Below are positions 33,682 through 35,737 of a stretch of 35,737 bases of DNA, in pieces. The translations under genes were made by a program, and so were the position numbers. The DNA lies in the NCBI GenBank assembly GCA_026983955.1, contig JALSTB010000154.1, forward strand, positions 1 to 35,737, in the 5' to 3' direction. This DNA comes from Melioribacteraceae bacterium (GTDB taxonomy: Bacteria > Bacteroidota > Ignavibacteria > Ignavibacteriales > Melioribacteraceae). The stretch's first letter is position 1. Each line of letters starts with the position of its first letter. Under the pieces are notes generated by a model. It did not search any database. It saw nothing but the letters and a program-made list of their open reading frames with translations, and was not told the origin of the DNA.

Positions 33682-35187
33682 TTATTTCAATTTGACGATG
33701 AGATAATCCAGAATTTCCGGAATTTTAATTCTCACTTGTTGCATGGAATCGCGTTCCCGGACCGTAACCGTATTGTCATCCAGTGTTTGGGAATCGACAG
33801 TAATACAGAAAGGCGTGCCGGCTTCATCCTGACGCCGGTATCTTCTTCCTATTGCGCCTTTATCGTCGTAAAACACTTTTAAGTGCGGGCGTAATTCCGT
33901 TTCGATTTTCTTTGCAATTTCAGGCATACCGTCTTTATTGACCAAAGGTAAAATTGCGGCTTTAATTGGCGCCAGCTTAGGATGAAATTTCAATACAACC
34001 CGTTTTTCACCTTTTACTTCCTCTTCGTGATAAGCATCCACCAGAAAAGCCATGAATGCCCGGCTTGCACCCGCAGAAGTTTCGATAATATAAGGAATGT
34101 ATTTTTCTTTTAATTCTTCATCGTAATATTTTTGTGATTTCCCCGAAAATTCTTCGTGGCGTCTTAAGTCGAAATCCGTCCGGTTATGTATCCCTTCTAT
34201 TTCACCCCAGCCGAATGGGAATTGATATTCAATATCGGTGGCTTCCTTTGCGTAGTGTGCCAATTTATCTTCGGGATGATCATGATAGCGTAATTTTTCC
34301 GGCGTCATTCCGAGTGATTTGTACCAATTCATTCTAATTTCTTTCCATTGATCATAATATTTTTTATCGTCACTCGGTTTAACGAAATATTGCATTTCCA
34401 TTTGTTCGAATTCCCGTGTGCGGAACAAAAAGTTCTTAGTGTTAATTTCATTACGGAAAGCTTTACCGATTTGAGCAATACCGAACGGAAGCTTTTGCCT
34501 GCTTGCATTTTGGACGTTCAGAAAATTAACGAAAATTCCCTGGGCAGTTTCGGGTCGCAAATAAATTGCATTTCCCTCTTTTTCAACCGGACCCAAAAAA
34601 GTTTTGAACATCAAATTAAAACTGCGCGGTTTGGTAAATGAATTTTTTGTTCCGCATTGCGGGCAGCTTACAAGCGAAAGAAGAGCTTCACTTAATTTAT
34701 CTTTTTCGAGAATGGAGGTAAATTTATCGTTTAATTCCAAATCAGCAGAAACAATTTCTTTTAATTCCGGCAGCAAGTCGGAATTTATTTCTTCCAAATT
34801 TTGCACGAGTTGTTTAATTGCTTTTTCTTTCCGTTTACCGGAAAGGAACTCGGCAAGTGTATCCAACCTGAAACGTGCTTTGCATTGTTTACAATCAATC
34901 ATCGGATCGGTAAAGTTTTCCACATGCCCTGAGGCTTCCCAAACTTTCGGGTGCATCAGTATTGCCGCATCCAGTCCTTCCACATCGTCGCGGTAGGTCA
35001 TTGCTTTCCACCATTCGCTTTTAATATTGTTAAGCAGCTCAACGCCAAGCGGACCGTAATCCCAGCAACCGTTTAAGCCGCCGTAAATTTCACTCGATTG
35101 AAATACAAATCCCCTTCGTTTCGAGAGGGAAACAATTTTTTCAATTACACTGTTTTGTTCGTTTTTCCGTGCGATGTTACACCTCAA
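33682..35187 (-). CDS. glyS: Glycyl-tRNA synthetase, homodimeric (alpha2) type
   Basis: This class II synthetase charges tRNA-Gly. It has the type signature VSLSKRRGFVFQSSEIYGG...GCWDYGPLGVELLNN, zinc-knuckle cysteines CKQC and CPQC, motif 2 GIAQIGKAFRNEI and motif 3-like HPKLAPIK in the anticodon-domain boundary region. It is full length (about 500 residues). No in-frame ATG starts it. A TTG at 35187 is the first usable codon but has no ribosome binding site. GAGGTG lies directly after it and would serve an ATC at 35175. The true start is therefore uncertain by twelve bases. Confidence 0.95.
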   Translation of the reverse strand: MRCNIARKNEQNSVIEKIVSLSKRRGFVFQSSEIYGGLNGCWDYGPLGVELLNNIKSEWWKAMTYRDDVEGLDAAILMHPKVWEASGHVENFTDPMIDCKQCKARFRLDTLAEFLSGKRKEKAIKQLVQNLEEINSDLLPELKEIVSADLELNDKFTSILEKDKLSEALLSLVSCPQCGTKNSFTKPRSFNLMFKTFLGPVEKEGNAIYLRPETAQGIFVNFLNVQNASRQKLPFGIAQIGKAFRNEINTKNFLFRTREFEQMEMQYFVKPSDDKKYYDQWKEIRMNWYKSLGMTPEKLRYHDHPEDKLAHYAKEATDIEYQFPFGWGEIEGIHNRTDFDLRRHEEFSGKSQKYYDEELKEKYIPYIIETSAGASRAFMAFLVDAYHEEEVKGEKRVVLKFHPKLAPIKAAILPLVNKDGMPEIAKKIETELRPHLKVFYDDKGAIGRRYRRQDEAGTPFCITVDSQTLDDNTVTVRERDSMQQVRIKIPEILDYLIVKLK

Positions 35188-35205
35188 GCATTAATTGTAA
35201 ATGTG

Positions 35206-35213
35206 CAAATATA
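35206..35213 (-). promoter_or_regulatory. Candidate -7 element of the glyS promoter
   Basis: TATATTTG on the minus strand is an exact TAnnTTTG match about 18 bases before the TTG at 35187. No TTG is found 19-21 bases upstream (TTC instead), so only half of the promoter is supported. Confidence 0.35.
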
Positions 35214-35270
35214 ACAGAAATTTGGAAAATTAAGAATATTGTTGAAAGCGGGAAATGTTTTACGGAGGAA

Positions 35271-35474
35271 TTATTTTGAATTATCTTCTTCTATCCAATC
35301 CACACTCAAGAAGCGAAGGAGTTTATCAATCTCAAGGGCTTTTTGCATCATCTCGATTTCCTGAGCTTTTCCGAATTGCTCTGTTCTGTAAGCCCTTGCC
35401 CATTCGGGTAATTTGTTTCTGATTTTCTTTAACTCTTTAACGAGCCGGTAAACCAATTCCAGTTCTGCTGACAT
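35271..35474 (-). CDS. Small helical protein, function unknown
   Basis: This 67-residue protein (MSAELELVYRLVKELKKIRN... WARAYRTEQFGKAQEIEMMQKALEID) is charged and predicted to be almost entirely helical, with no signal or membrane segment. It has no obvious Shine-Dalgarno site, but a promoter match (35485-35516) ends about ten bases before the ATG, which would make the mRNA nearly leaderless. It lies 83 bases upstream of glyS on the same strand. I recognise no family. Confidence 0.65.
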   Translation of the reverse strand: MSAELELVYRLVKELKKIRNKLPEWARAYRTEQFGKAQEIEMMQKALEIDKLLRFLSVDWIEEDNSK

Positions 35475-35484
35475 ATATGTAAGG

Positions 35485-35516
35485 TAAAAGTATTTTTGTT
35501 AAATTTTCTAACTCAA
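35485..35516 (-). promoter_or_regulatory. Candidate promoter of the 67-residue protein gene
   Basis: TTG (35516-35514), 21 bases, TACTTTTA (35492-35485), one mismatch from TAnnTTTG. Its closeness to the ATG at 35474 implies a 5' leader of only a few bases. Confidence 0.35.
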
Positions 35517-35572
35517 TTATCGGCAAGAAAAGTTGAATTGTTAATGTTTGAATACAAACTTGCAGATTGTTT

Positions 35573-35737
35573 TTAATTTCCGGTGATTTCATCCGTAAAT
35601 TTCACATATATATCAATTCCCTCAATTGATGCGGGAATTTTCTCTATTAATTCTTTATTTTTTTTGGAGACCAATATTCTGATTACAAATTTACCGTTAT
35701 GTTTTCCAACACCAACGCCGGTAACGCCGGGAATTTT
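35573..35737 (-). CDS. 3' end of a gene leaving the window, GVGVG-module protein
   Basis: Reading in from the right edge, 54 codons are open to a TAA at 35573-35575. The peptide begins KIPGVTGVGVGKHNGKFVIRIL and ends EGIDIYVKFTDEITGN. The combination of a GVxGVGxG turn, a beta strand and an I-x-G-[IV] segment before the end resembles the small domain found ahead of some trypsin-like peptidases and also alone. Because the stop follows the module at once, no peptidase domain comes after it here. The start lies beyond the window, so total length is unknown. Confidence 0.6.
   Translation of the reverse strand, partial: KIPGVTGVGVGKHNGKFVIRILVSKKNKELIEKIPASIEGIDIYVKFTDEITGN

Noticed and set aside
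34604-34996. 130-codon plus-strand frame inside glyS
   Set aside because: Antisense to conserved zinc-knuckle coding sequence; no promoter or start signals.

Overview
The window is a gene-dense stretch of a low-GC genome with at most a few dozen bases between most genes. It looks like a member of the Bacteroidota/Chlorobiota group, most plausibly Ignavibacteria or a close relative. Three things point there. One secreted protein (20035-22380) ends in a type IX secretion sorting domain with the NYPNPFNP signature, and a PorQ-type outer-membrane protein lies at 29571-30479. Several transcription units start with Bacteroidota-style promoters (TTG, 19-21 bases, TAnnTTTG-like). The products are typical: TonB receptor with carboxypeptidase-D-like domain, MORN-type repeat protein, FG-GAP protein, BamD. 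Purine-rich Shine-Dalgarno sites are nevertheless present before some genes. The lineage is an inference from content, not from a marker-gene tree.

Left part (1-7353, plus strand): purM, a small lipoprotein, a TonB-dependent receptor, a TatD nuclease fused to a radical SAM enzyme, a PBP4-type D,D-carboxypeptidase and prmA. Opposing them are a MarR regulator and a YgjP-type metallopeptidase. From 8578 to 16798 lies a complete-looking menaquinone operon, menF-menD-menH-menB-menA-menC-menE. A hotdog thioesterase that could be the missing DHNA-CoA hydrolase meets its end tail to tail. Together these would take chorismate to demethylmenaquinone; only the final methyltransferase (menG/ubiE) is not here.

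Middle part (17309-29333): a membrane-anchored thioredoxin-like protein and a 24-residue-repeat secreted protein on the plus strand face a tightly packed minus-strand run. In transcription order this run is BamD-like lipoprotein, acyl-CoA thioesterase, FG-GAP propeller protein, secreted metallopeptidase, CcmA and CcmB (cytochrome c maturation exporter), an M23 peptidase with a type IX sorting tail, and a propeller-like secreted protein. The theme is envelope biogenesis and secretion. An unrecognised exported protein with a C-terminal membrane anchor (28740-29333) is divergent from porQ.

Right part (29571-35737): porQ, a TPR protein, an ArsC/Spx-like protein, a HAD phosphatase, a LolA-like periplasmic protein, glycyl-tRNA synthetase, a small helical protein and the 3' end of a gene that leaves the window. 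I see no rRNA, tRNA, insertion sequence, prophage, CRISPR array or replication origin, and no gene-free stretch above 300 bases; the longest is 29334-29570.

The most unusual structural signal is that all five tail-to-tail gene pairs overlap at their stop codons, four of them sharing exactly the palindrome TTAA, so there is no intergenic room for terminators. The most interesting protein is the TatD-radical SAM fusion.
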